This document shows positions 19,056-27,733 of a stretch of DNA of 64,000 nucleotides, piece by piece. Both the position numbers and the translations under genes were made by a program. The notes beneath the pieces are model-generated. The model searched no databases and was not told where the DNA came from. It saw only the letters and a list, made by a program, of their open reading frames with translations. Source of the stretch: Pseudooceanicola sp. (GTDB lineage: Bacteria > Pseudomonadota > Alphaproteobacteria > Rhodobacterales > Rhodobacteraceae); assembly GCF_029213205.1 (NCBI RefSeq), contig NZ_JARGNH010000005.1:62001-126000 (forward strand), given 5' to 3'. Each line of letters starts with the position of its first letter. The stretch's first letter is position 1.

Positions 19056-20630
19056 ATGCGATTTTACTGTGCGGCGAGATTCGCCGCACATTTCCTTTTC
19101 CGGATATGTCTGTTGGCCTGCGCTGCGCCGCTGGCGGCACAGGACGTTACCCTGACCTCGCGCGATGGCTCGATCGAGATCGCGGGCAATATCCTCGGCT
19201 ATGACGGACAATTCTACCGGGTCGACACGATCTATGGCGAATTGACCATTGACGGCTCGGGGGTGAATTGTGACGGCCCTGGCTGTCCCGATCTGGAAAG
19301 CTTTGTTGCCGAGCTTGAGATTTCCGGCGCGGCGACGGCAGGCGAGGTGCTGATCCCGGCGCTGATCGACGGCTTTGCCCGGCGCAACCGGTTCAGCATG
19401 GCTGAAGAGACGGACGGGCCAACGCGCACCACCTTTGTGCTGACCCAGCGCGAAACCGGCAAGGTGGTGGCGCGGTTTTCGGTGCACAGCACCAACACCG
19501 ACGAAGGCTTTGCCGATTTGCTGGTCAATGAGGCCGACGTGGTGCTGTCGCGCCGCGAAATCCGCAATGAAGAGGCCCAGCGCGCCTATCAGGCCGGGAT
19601 GGGCGAGATGCGTGCCGCCAATCGGGCGCGGGTGCTGGCACTGGATGCGCTGGTGCCGATCGTCGCGCCGGGTAGTCCGCTGACCGAAATCACCCTGGCC
19701 GATCTGGCGGCGGTGTTTTCCGGGCGAATCACCAGTTGGGCGGCGCTCGGCGGCCCGGATGCGCCGATCAGCGTGCATATGCGCGATGCCGCCGCCGGGC
19801 TGGCCCAGGCTGCTGAGGACAAGCTGTTGGCGCCAATCGGGGCCGATCTGCGCGCGGATGCACAACGCCATAACAGCGATGCGGCATTGTGGCGCGCGGT
19901 GGTGGCTGATCCTTTTTCCATCGGGCTGTCAACGGTGTCGGGCATTGGCAATGCGGTGCCGCTGGGCCTGTCGGGCGATTGTGGCTTTGCCATCCATGCC
20001 AGTCGTCGCAACGCCAAGACCGAGGATTACCCGCTGACCGTGCCGCTGTTCCTCTACACCCCGGCCCGGCGTCTGCCGCGTCTGGCGCGGGAATTCCTGG
20101 CCTATGCCCGCAGCGCCCCGGCGCAGCTGGTGATCCGGCGCGCCGGGTTCATCGACCAATCCCCTGAGGAAATGCCGATCGACGATCAGGGCGACCGCTT
20201 TGCCAATGCCATTGCCCGCGCCGGTGACGGTGTCGGGCTTGAGGAATTGCAACGCATGGTAGCGGCTCTGACGCCGCTCAGCCGCCTAACCCTGTCGTTC
20301 CGGTTTCAGGCCGGGTCGGCGGCGCTGGACGCGCAGAGCAGCTCGAACATCCGGCAGTTGGCAGTGGCGCTGGAATCCGGGCAGTTCGACGGGCGCAAGC
20401 TGGTGTTTGTCGGCTTCTCGGATGGTGCCGGACCGGCCGAGGCCAATCGCAAAATCTCGATGCGTCGAGCTGAAAGCCTGCGCCGGGCGGTGGTCGCCGC
20501 CACCGAAGCGATGGATCTGACCCGGGTTGAGCTCCAGGTCGAGGCCTTTGGCGAGGCGATGCCAATGGCCTGTGACGACACCACCTGGGGCCGGCAGGCG
20601 AACCGGCGGGTCGAGGTCTGGCTGCGCTAA
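19056..20630 (+). CDS. PstS-like substrate-binding / OmpA fusion lipo- or periplasmic protein
   Basis: A 524-residue exported protein with a signal peptide (hydrophobic residues 10-28, cleavage probably after PLAAQ). The middle (about 90-370) resembles PstS/PBP-like phosphate-type binding proteins, including PLTEITLADLAAVFSGRITSWAALGG, the usual PstS hallmark. The C-terminal ~130 residues are an OmpA-like peptidoglycan-binding domain: LVFVGFSDGAGPAEANRKISMRRAE and QANRRVEVWL. Binding of phosphate is not proved; the combination suggests a peptidoglycan-tethered binding protein. The stop overlaps the convergent polA stop by four bases. Confidence 0.82.
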   Translation: MRFYCAARFAAHFLFRICLLACAAPLAAQDVTLTSRDGSIEIAGNILGYDGQFYRVDTIYGELTIDGSGVNCDGPGCPDLESFVAELEISGAATAGEVLIPALIDGFARRNRFSMAEETDGPTRTTFVLTQRETGKVVARFSVHSTNTDEGFADLLVNEADVVLSRREIRNEEAQRAYQAGMGEMRAANRARVLALDALVPIVAPGSPLTEITLADLAAVFSGRITSWAALGGPDAPISVHMRDAAAGLAQAAEDKLLAPIGADLRADAQRHNSDAALWRAVVADPFSIGLSTVSGIGNAVPLGLSGDCGFAIHASRRNAKTEDYPLTVPLFLYTPARRLPRLAREFLAYARSAPAQLVIRRAGFIDQSPEEMPIDDQGDRFANAIARAGDGVGLEELQRMVAALTPLSRLTLSFRFQAGSAALDAQSSSNIRQLAVALESGQFDGRKLVFVGFSDGAGPAEANRKISMRRAESLRRAVVAATEAMDLTRVELQVEAFGEAMPMACDDTTWGRQANRRVEVWLR

Positions 20631-23425
20631 TGCGCCTCGGCCCAATTGGCACCCTGTCCGGCATCAACAGTCAGCGGCACCGAGAGTTTCACCGCCGGGT
20701 CGGCGGCATTCTCCATTACATCGCGGGCCGCTTTGATCAGCGCCTCTTCGGCGCCCTGCTCGACCTCGAACACCAGTTCGTCATGCACTTGCAACAGCAT
20801 CCGCGCAGGCAGCCCGACAATGGCGTCATCCATGCGGATCATCGCCCGGCGGATCACATCGGCGGCCGAGCCCTGGATCGGTGCGTTGATCGCGGCGCGA
20901 TGCGAAAAGCCTGAGCGTGGCCCCTTGGCGTTGATCTCTGGCGTGTTGATGCGCCGCCCGAACAGCGTCTGGACAAAGCCGTGTTCCTTGGCAAAGGCCA
21001 CCGTCTCATCCATATATTCGCGAATGCCGGGAAAGCGTTCGAAGTAGCGGTCGATGAATCCCTTGGCCTGATCTCGCGGAATCCGCAGGTTGCGCGCCAG
21101 TCCAAAGGCCGAAATGCCATAGATCACCCCGAAATTGATCGCCTTGGCCTGGCGGCGCACATCCGGGGTCATCTGATCGAGCGGCACGTTGAACATTTCG
21201 GATGCGGTGGCGGCGTGAATGTCCTGACCTTCGTGAAAGGCCTGTTTCAGCGCGTCGATCTCGGCAATATGCGCCAGGATCCGCAGTTCGATCTGGCTGT
21301 AGTCGAGCGAGATCAGAACCTTGCCCGGCTCGGCGACAAAGGCCTCGCGGATGCGCCGCCCCTCTTCGCTGCGCACGGGAATGTTCTGCAGGTTCGGATC
21401 GGTCGAGGCCAGCCGCCCGGTGTTCGCCCCGGCAATCACGTAAGAGGTATGGACCCGCCCGGTCTCGGGGTTGATGTGGTCCTGCAGCGCATCGGTATAG
21501 GTCGACTTCAGCTTCTGCAGCTGCCGCCAGTCCAACACCCGGCCGGGCAGTTCGTGCTCGGTCGCGAGATCCTCCAGCACATCCGCCGGGGTGGAATACT
21601 TGCCGGTCTTGCCTTTCTTGCCGCCTTCGAGGCCCATCTTCTCGAACAGGATCTCGCCCACCTGCGCCGGGGAGCCGACGTTAAACGTCTCGCCCGCAAG
21701 CTCCTGTATCTCGTCCTCGAGCTGCGCCATCTTCTGGGCAAAGGCATTCGACATCCGGCTCAGCGTGTCGCGATCCACCTTGATCCCTGCCGTCTCCATC
21801 CGGGCCAGAACCGGCACCAGCGGCCGTTCTAGCGTCTCGTAAACCGTGGTGACCTTGCGCCGATGCAATTGCGGCTTCATCAACAGCCAGAGCCGCAGGG
21901 TGATATCGGCATCCTCGGCGGCGTATTTCACCGCGTCCTCGATTGGCACCAGATCAAAGGTGATCTGGCTCTTGCCGCTGCCCAGCAGGGTCTTGATCGG
22001 AATCGGTGAATGGCCGAGGTAGCGCTCGCTCAGCGTGTCCATGCCGTGATTGTGCTCGCCCGCGTGCTGGGCATAGCTGATCAGCATGGTGTCATCAAAA
22101 GGCGCGATGTCGATGCCATAGCGTTTCAGGATCTTGGCGTCGTATTTCATGTTCTGCCCGATCTTGAGGACCGCATCATCCTCAAGCACCGGTTTCAGCG
22201 CGGCCAGAACGTCGTTCAGCGGCAATTGTCCCCCGGCCAGATCGTCATTGGCAAACAGGCCCTCGCCGCCGCTGGCCTTGTGGGTCAGCGGAATGTAGCA
22301 GGCCTGCCCGGGCTCAACCGCCAGACAGATGCCGACCAGATCGACGCGCATTTCGTCCAGCCCGGTGGTTTCGGTGTCGACGGCGACATAGCCGCGCTCG
22401 CGGATCCGGGCGATCCATTTGTCCAACGCTGCCATCTCGATCACGCATTCATAGGCCGCGGGATCAATCGGCGGCATCTCGGGCGCGGCGGCGTCTGCAT
22501 TGGCGGCGGTCGCGGGTTCGGCGATTACCGGCGCGGCAACCCCCAGCGCGTCAGAGATCCGCTTGGTCAGGTTGCGAAACTCCATCTCGGTCAGGAATTT
22601 CAACAAGGTTTCGGGGTCGGGGTCGCGAACCTCGAGATCGTCGAGGGTGAAGTCCAGCGGCGTGGCGCAATCGAGCTGCACCAGGGTCCGTGACAGCCGG
22701 ATCTGATCGACATTGTCGATCAGGGTCTGGCGGCGCTTGGGTTGCTTGATCTCTTCGGCCCGGGCCAGCAGCGTATCCAGATCACCATATTCGTTGATCA
22801 GCAGCGCTGCGGTCTTGACCCCGATCCCCGGCGCGCCGGGCACGTTATCGACACTGTCACCGGCCAGCGCCTGCACATCGACCACCCGTTCGGGATAGAC
22901 GCCGAATTTCTCCAGCACCCCGTCGCGGTCGATCCGCAGGTTCTTCATCGCGTCGAGCATTTCGACTCCGCCGCCGACCAGCTGCATCAGATCCTTGTCC
23001 GATGAGATGATCGTCACCCGGCCACCGGCGTCGCGGGCCTGGCAGGACAGGGTGGCAATGATGTCGTCGGCCTCAAACCCCTCCAGCTCCTTGCTGGCGA
23101 TGTTGAACGCCTCGGTCGCCGCCCGTGTCAGTGGCATCTGCGGGCGCAGATCCTCTGGCATCGCCTCGCGGTTGGCCTTGTAGAGATCGTAAAGGTCGTT
23201 GCGAAAGGTGTGGCTGCCCTTGTCAAAAATCACTGCGACATGGGTCGGAGCATCGGGGCCCGTGTTGCCCTCGACATAGCGCTGCAACATGTTGCAGAAC
23301 CCGGCCACTGCGCCGATCGGCAACCCGTCGGATTTGCGGGTCAGCGGCGGCAGCGCGTGATAGGCGCGAAAGATGAATGCCGATCCGTCGATCAGGTGCA
23401 GGTGGCACCCCTTGCCGAAACTCAT
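20627..23425 (-). CDS. polA: DNA polymerase I
   Basis: A 932-residue full-length enzyme for gap filling and Okazaki fragment maturation. All three domains are present: 5'-3' exonuclease (1-290; LIDGSAFIFRAYHALPP, then DKDLMQLV), 3'-5' proofreading exonuclease with VAVDTETTGLDE near 345 and the DDTMLISY motif, and family A polymerase with ISLDYSQIELRILAH near 690, the O-helix KAINFGVIYGISAFGL and LQVHDELVFEV near 885. Proofreading acids are intact, unlike in many Gram-positives. Confidence 0.98.
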   Translation of the reverse strand: MSFGKGCHLHLIDGSAFIFRAYHALPPLTRKSDGLPIGAVAGFCNMLQRYVEGNTGPDAPTHVAVIFDKGSHTFRNDLYDLYKANREAMPEDLRPQMPLTRAATEAFNIASKELEGFEADDIIATLSCQARDAGGRVTIISSDKDLMQLVGGGVEMLDAMKNLRIDRDGVLEKFGVYPERVVDVQALAGDSVDNVPGAPGIGVKTAALLINEYGDLDTLLARAEEIKQPKRRQTLIDNVDQIRLSRTLVQLDCATPLDFTLDDLEVRDPDPETLLKFLTEMEFRNLTKRISDALGVAAPVIAEPATAANADAAAPEMPPIDPAAYECVIEMAALDKWIARIRERGYVAVDTETTGLDEMRVDLVGICLAVEPGQACYIPLTHKASGGEGLFANDDLAGGQLPLNDVLAALKPVLEDDAVLKIGQNMKYDAKILKRYGIDIAPFDDTMLISYAQHAGEHNHGMDTLSERYLGHSPIPIKTLLGSGKSQITFDLVPIEDAVKYAAEDADITLRLWLLMKPQLHRRKVTTVYETLERPLVPVLARMETAGIKVDRDTLSRMSNAFAQKMAQLEDEIQELAGETFNVGSPAQVGEILFEKMGLEGGKKGKTGKYSTPADVLEDLATEHELPGRVLDWRQLQKLKSTYTDALQDHINPETGRVHTSYVIAGANTGRLASTDPNLQNIPVRSEEGRRIREAFVAEPGKVLISLDYSQIELRILAHIAEIDALKQAFHEGQDIHAATASEMFNVPLDQMTPDVRRQAKAINFGVIYGISAFGLARNLRIPRDQAKGFIDRYFERFPGIREYMDETVAFAKEHGFVQTLFGRRINTPEINAKGPRSGFSHRAAINAPIQGSAADVIRRAMIRMDDAIVGLPARMLLQVHDELVFEVEQGAEEALIKAARDVMENAADPAVKLSVPLTVDAGQGANWAEAH

Positions 23426-23533
23426 GCCGATCCCTTCCTGCGGTTGCCCTGTGTTGCGGTCTCCCGCTTCATCTTGCCAAAAATATTCCCGCCGGAGGCA
23501 TCGCGCAGGCTTGCCGGCGCGACCAAACGGATA

Positions 23534-23725
23534 TCAGGCCGCGCTGCCCTGGTCTGCCTTGCCGCCCTTCAACACATATTTCGCGTCGCAATAGCCACAT
23601 TCGACCCAGCCGATGTCGTCGGGAATATGCAGCCAGACCCTTGGATGGCCAAGCGCCCCTTCACCACCGTCGCAGGCGATCTTGTGGCTTTCGACGATTT
23701 TGGTTTCTGGCGCTTCGATGGGCAT
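23534..23725 (-). CDS. Small zinc-finger protein, NDUFS6-like
   Basis: A 63-residue protein with the zinc ligands of the zf-CHCC family: Cys18 (HKIACDG), His27 (ALGHPRVWL) and the pair CGYC near residues 43-46. The family includes NDUFS6, an assembly/accessory subunit of mitochondrial complex I, and free-standing alphaproteobacterial homologues. A complex I role here is by homology only; no nuo genes are in the window. It follows polA by about 110 bases on the same strand and faces the GFA-family gene. Confidence 0.85.
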   Translation of the reverse strand: MPIEAPETKIVESHKIACDGGEGALGHPRVWLHIPDDIGWVECGYCDAKYVLKGGKADQGSAA

Positions 23726-23834
23726 GGCGGATGGTCCTTTGCACGGGCGATTGATCGGCCAAACTATGGTCGATCAGCCGGGTCTGGGCAAGAGCGGGCA
23801 GGGCGCCTATCCTGATCAAAACCGGGAGGATGCC

Positions 23835-24242
23835 ATGAAATTCGAAGGTGGATGCTATTGCGGCGCGGTTCGCTACGCGGTCGAAGGCGAGGTGCTGTTT
23901 CAGGCGCAATGCCAGTGTCGGCCCTGCCAATATGTGTCGGGCGGCGGCCCGAACTTCTTCATGATGTTCGCCGTCGATGCGCTGACCTATACCAAGGGCA
24001 CCCCGGCGCGGTTCACCCGCAGCGATCTTGAGGCGCCGCGCAGTCGAGACTTCTGTCCGACCTGCGGCACCCACCTGACCACCCGGCAGCCGAACGGCAA
24101 GACGCTGGTGGTCAAGGTCGGGACGATGGACGATCCGTCGCTCTATTCCGGCCCCTCGGCGGCGATCTTCATGGGCGAGGCGCAGCCGTTCCACTGCATC
24201 GCCGAGGGCGTGCCGCAATTCGACACCCTGCCGCCGCGTTAA
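23835..24242 (+). CDS. GFA family zinc protein (glutathione-dependent formaldehyde-activating type)
   Basis: A 135-residue protein with the GFA/CENP-V fold's zinc ligands: CYCGAVRY near residue 7, CQCRPC near 30 and FCPTCGTHL near 75. Family members are named for a glutathione-dependent formaldehyde-activating enzyme but most have no tested activity, so no reaction is assigned. The start is the ATG at 23835, behind GGGAGGA about six bases upstream. It converges with the DUF1294 gene, overlapping by four bases. Confidence 0.85.
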   Translation: MKFEGGCYCGAVRYAVEGEVLFQAQCQCRPCQYVSGGGPNFFMMFAVDALTYTKGTPARFTRSDLEAPRSRDFCPTCGTHLTTRQPNGKTLVVKVGTMDDPSLYSGPSAAIFMGEAQPFHCIAEGVPQFDTLPPR

Positions 24243-24559
24243 AGCAGTGGTTTCAGCCAGGCGATAAGAAACTCCCGGAAAAAGATCGCTGCCGCGCCAG
24301 CGACCACGACCCATAGCAGCGGCACCATGTCGAGGTTGGTGCGAAACGGTTCTTTGCGCGTCTTGTGTCGAAAGTGCCGCTGGCCCAGCTTCGCCCCGAG
24401 CCAGCCACCGAGAAAGGCGATCAGGATCAGATTTGACTCGGCGACCCGCCAGCCGCCTGCGCGCGCCTGCGCCTTGTCATAGCCAAAGGCGCCATAGGCC
24501 AGGACGTTTGCCGCAATCAGCCAGAAGGCCAAAAGGCCAAAGGCCTGGCCCAGCGTCAC
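24239..24559 (-). CDS. DUF1294 small membrane protein
   Basis: A 106-residue protein with three predicted membrane helices and the DUF1294 core between them: AYGAFGYDKAQARAGGWRVAE, then LGGWLGAKLGQRHFRHKTRK (Arg/Lys/His-rich loop). The function of the family is unknown; nearest described relatives are cold-shock-fusion membrane domains. Its start overlaps the stop of the HIT-family gene by four bases, so the two are probably co-translated. Confidence 0.82.
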   Translation of the reverse strand: MTLGQAFGLLAFWLIAANVLAYGAFGYDKAQARAGGWRVAESNLILIAFLGGWLGAKLGQRHFRHKTRKEPFRTNLDMVPLLWVVVAGAAAIFFREFLIAWLKPLL

Positions 24560-24945
24560 GGCTGTTCGCGCGGACGTTCCAGCATCCGGCCAAGGCGGCG
24601 ACCGCCGAGGATATGCAGGTGGTAATGCGGCACCTCCTGCACCCCGTGCTCACCGGCGTTGGAGATGAACCGGCAGCCTTCGCCGATGTCCGAGGTCACC
24701 CCGACCATCTTGCAGATCGCCGCGATGGCGCGGTTGAAATCGACGATTTCGGCATCGCTCGCGGCCTCGGCGAAATGGTCATAGGTGACATAGGGCCCCT
24801 TGGGGATCACCAGCACATGCACCGGCGCCTGCGGGCGGATGTCTTCGAAGGCCAGGGTGTGCTCGGTCTCCAGCACCGTCCGGTTCGGGATCTCGCCGCG
24901 CAGGATCTTGGCAAAGATGTTTTGGTCGTCATAGGCATAGGGCAT
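24556..24945 (-). CDS. HIT family nucleotide-binding hydrolase (HinT type)
   Basis: A 129-residue histidine-triad protein. The active-site triad VPHYHLHILGGR near residues 103-114 fits His-x-His-x-His-x-x, and the N-terminal FAKILRGEIPNRTVLE and LVIPKGPYVTYDHF segments match the HinT/PKCI branch, which hydrolyses purine nucleoside phosphoramidates. The C-terminus is slightly shortened and ends in ERPREQP. It lies in the minus-strand run GT-HIT-DUF1294, only eight bases downstream of the glycosyltransferase gene. Confidence 0.92.
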   Translation of the reverse strand: MPYAYDDQNIFAKILRGEIPNRTVLETEHTLAFEDIRPQAPVHVLVIPKGPYVTYDHFAEAASDAEIVDFNRAIAAICKMVGVTSDIGEGCRFISNAGEHGVQEVPHYHLHILGGRRLGRMLERPREQP

Positions 24946-24953
24946 TGCGTACC

Positions 24954-26531
24954 TCAGTCGTTGAACAGGTAATCCATTTCCGCGATTTCGCGGGCTTTTT
25001 CGGGGGTGATCGACAGAAAGGCGGCCAGTGGTGCCGCGTTCTGTGCCGGAGTGTCGACCTCGCGTATCCGGTACATATTTTCGAAACCGGCATCGCGCAG
25101 CCGGTCAGATTCGAAATCCATGTCGTTGCGGATGGTGGGCAGCAGCCGTTCCATGGTTTCGCGCGGGGTGCTTTCGCCGGCCAGCCCGACCCGCTTGGCA
25201 TGGCCAATCAGGTAATCGTCGCTGAACTGGCACTCGATGTCGAGCAGCCGGGTCACCGAGCGGTCGGAGCAGAAGTCATGCAGCAGATCGATGCCATTCG
25301 GGTCGAGGCAGAGGAGCAGCCGGTCGGAATTGTAATAGTCGAACAGCATCCGCACCAGCGCCCGCCGGTGCCGGGTGCGCTTACCCAAAGTGCTTTGAAT
25401 GCCGCCGAGGTCGGGTAGCGGCGTGCTTTCCTCGTGAAACAGGTATTCAATGGCCGGGACATTGGTGACCTGGCGAATGCGCTCAAGCAGCCGTTTGGCG
25501 ACGTGCCATTTCTTGGAGATCACGATCAGCAGCTCGCGCTCGCGGCCCAGGGTCGATTCGGTTTCCCAGAACCGCATTCCAAAGCGGCGTCCGAGCCGAC
25601 CCTGGCCGGTCAGGAACTTGAACAGGCTGGGGCCCTCGTTGCTGACGTCAAAGCGGATGTTCTTGGCGGCGTAGAGTTGGCCCAGACGGCGCTTGAGCTG
25701 ATGCGCATCCGGCGAAATCTTGCGTGCGAACAGGAAATCCTGACTGAGCAGCAGATCGTAGTGGTCGTTGTAGAAGGTCACCGGCATGCCGTAGTCGGTG
25801 AACATCAGGAATGTCAGGGAGCGCGACCGGATCTCTTCTCGCGGCACGATGTGGTGCACGACGGTTTGGAAAAACGTTTCGTCCGGGATCCAGGTGGTAC
25901 GGAAAAACCGGACCACGTCGCGCCGGGACTTGCAGAATTCCAGAACCGATTCAATGGTTTGACGCCTCAGGCACCACCATTGACTGCCGATCATGATTTG
26001 CAGGTCAGGCGGCACTTTCCGAGTCAGGCGCAGCCGTTTCTGCAGCCCGATCGAGGCATAGAACCACCATTTGTGTTTGCGTTCGTTGAACAGGTGGCGA
26101 TAGATCAGCCGCTCTTGCTTGAACCCGGTCTTGATCCAGTCGCTTTCAAAGAAATCAAAGCTTTCGATGAAGTCATGGTCGGTGCTTTCCAGGTAATCAT
26201 GGGCAAATTCAGCGGATTTGATCGCCATGCAATCGCCCGAGAGCATGTAGAAATGGGTGGCACGGGGAAAGGCCTCGACCGCGGCCTCGATGGCGTTCAG
26301 GGTGGCCCGCACCAGCGACCATTCCCCCCAGCCGCATTTGATCCGCTGTTTGGCAAATGTGACGTTGGGATTGTCGGCCAGGGCGTCGCGGATTTTCTGG
26401 TAATGTGCGGGGTCAGAGCGGCCGTCAAAGTGAATCGACATGTAGTCGCCCACGGCCGTCAGGCGCTCAGCCTGTTGGATGATCGCCTCCGGGTCCTTGT
26501 GGCAGAGCAATATGAAAGCGATTCGGGCCAT
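24954..26531 (-). CDS. GT14-type (core-2/I-branching) glycosyltransferase with DUF5928 C-terminal domain
   Basis: A 525-residue protein. The first ~300 residues match core-2/I-branching beta-1,6-GlcNAc-transferase-like enzymes (LLCHKDPEAIIQQAERL near 8-24, then HFYMLSGDCMAIKS near 105 and GSQWWCLRR near 195). Residues ~310-525 are the extra region seen in roseobacter homologues and called DUF5928. It probably builds part of a surface polysaccharide in the cytoplasm or at the inner membrane. It is divergent from the sulfotransferase gene, separated by an AT-rich gap of about 150 bases. Confidence 0.8.
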   Translation of the reverse strand: MARIAFILLCHKDPEAIIQQAERLTAVGDYMSIHFDGRSDPAHYQKIRDALADNPNVTFAKQRIKCGWGEWSLVRATLNAIEAAVEAFPRATHFYMLSGDCMAIKSAEFAHDYLESTDHDFIESFDFFESDWIKTGFKQERLIYRHLFNERKHKWWFYASIGLQKRLRLTRKVPPDLQIMIGSQWWCLRRQTIESVLEFCKSRRDVVRFFRTTWIPDETFFQTVVHHIVPREEIRSRSLTFLMFTDYGMPVTFYNDHYDLLLSQDFLFARKISPDAHQLKRRLGQLYAAKNIRFDVSNEGPSLFKFLTGQGRLGRRFGMRFWETESTLGRERELLIVISKKWHVAKRLLERIRQVTNVPAIEYLFHEESTPLPDLGGIQSTLGKRTRHRRALVRMLFDYYNSDRLLLCLDPNGIDLLHDFCSDRSVTRLLDIECQFSDDYLIGHAKRVGLAGESTPRETMERLLPTIRNDMDFESDRLRDAGFENMYRIREVDTPAQNAAPLAAFLSITPEKAREIAEMDYLFND

Positions 26532-26682
26532 GTTCCGGCGTGCGTAGGGGCAACTAAGTTAAGGTTTGCACTGTGATAAGCGTGAAGGTGCGTTGATTAA
26601 ACCTCATTAGTTTGCTTTTTTGTTTAGCAAAGCACGAAGGCCGCACAAAAGCGGTCGCCAAGTCGGAGGCTTAGGGCAGTTT

Positions 26683-27501
26683 ATGGGGTTTCCAGGTACT
26701 TGGATGACCGAGAGCGAGAGCGTCGTCTATCGGGTGGTTCCGAAATGCGCCTGCTCGACCATCGGGCAGATCATGTTCTATGCGGATCATGGTGAATTTT
26801 TTGACGGTGACATCCATGACGCCGATTACGGCATGCACAAATGGGCGATGGAGAACAGTCACCAGCTGATCGAGGACAATGTCCGCAATCACAGATCCTA
26901 TGCCTTCACCTGCGTGCGCAATCCCTACGCCAGGATCCTGTCGTCATTCTTTGACAAGATCTGTGGCATCCAGCGCAACGGCAACCGCTATCGTGGCAAT
27001 CTGGTGCCGCTGCTGATCCAGAAATACGGGGTCGAGGTCGGCGGTGACGATGGCAAGGAAGAGTTCGACCAGATCAAATCCTTCCGCCGGTTCCTGCTGT
27101 TCGCCCGCGACACCATCCGTTGGCGGCGCCCGATGGAGCCGGATATCCACTGGTCAGCGATGTCCGGCCATATCTCGACCTTCATCGTCAACGGCGGTCA
27201 CTACGACAAGATTTTCTGGACCGAGTCGTTCAACGACGGCATGCAGGAGGTGCTGAACAGCATCGAAACCAAGCATCCGATTGATCTGAAACAGATTCCG
27301 CGCTTCAACGAATCCGAAGGCCATGGGCCCAAGCGTCTGCACCCGGTCGAAGATTACTTCGACGATCTGTCGAAGCATCTGGTCTACGAGATCTACAAGC
27401 GCGACTTTGAGTTGTTCAAATACGATTTCAACGATCCGTCGAACAAGATGCCGATCGGTGAGATCGATCTGGACGAGGTGCATGCCAAGCTGGGCGAATA
27501 G
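26683..27501 (+). CDS. Sulfotransferase family 2 protein
   Basis: A 272-residue protein with the PAPS-binding motifs of family 2 carbohydrate sulfotransferases: 5'-phosphosulfate loop VPKCACSTIG (residues 19-28) and 3'-phosphate motif CVRNPYARILSSF near 80-92. It should move sulfate from PAPS to a sugar. GGAGG at 26665-26669 lies 13 bases before the ATG at 26683; a TTG start at 26620 or the ATG at 26704 are alternatives. Being head to head with a GT14-like enzyme suggests sulfation of the same surface glycan. Codons GC-rich, but the upstream region is AT-rich. Confidence 0.78.
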   Translation: MGFPGTWMTESESVVYRVVPKCACSTIGQIMFYADHGEFFDGDIHDADYGMHKWAMENSHQLIEDNVRNHRSYAFTCVRNPYARILSSFFDKICGIQRNGNRYRGNLVPLLIQKYGVEVGGDDGKEEFDQIKSFRRFLLFARDTIRWRRPMEPDIHWSAMSGHISTFIVNGGHYDKIFWTESFNDGMQEVLNSIETKHPIDLKQIPRFNESEGHGPKRLHPVEDYFDDLSKHLVYEIYKRDFELFKYDFNDPSNKMPIGEIDLDEVHAKLGE

Positions 27502-27559
27502 CGTTCAGCCCGGCCGCAGCCCCGGATAGCCGCGCATCGCACAATCCGGACCCGCCAGC

Positions 27560-27733
27560 ATGTCCGCGCGCGCCGCCCAGGCGATCCTGGACGGCCTCGC
27601 TGGGCGCCGCGATGAGGTGGTCATCGGCAAGGCGGCGTGGCTTTGGCGGATTTACCGCCTTTTTCCGTTGCTGGCGCATCGGTTCATGCGCCGGATGTCG
27701 CGATCAGCTGTCATGCTCACCCAGGGTCGGTGA
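27560..27733 (+). pseudogene. C-terminal remnant of a short-chain dehydrogenase
   Basis: A 57-codon frame whose residues 1-46 (MSARAAQAILDGLAGRRDEV, then VIGKAAWLWRIYRLFPLL and AHRFMRRM) look like the C-terminal helix region of DltE-like SDR enzymes. The Rossmann domain and the Y-x3-K site are absent upstream, where the sulfotransferase gene ends at 27501. The last 30 bases overlap the end of the convergent CoA-transferase gene. Read as a deletion remnant rather than a working gene. Confidence 0.5.
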
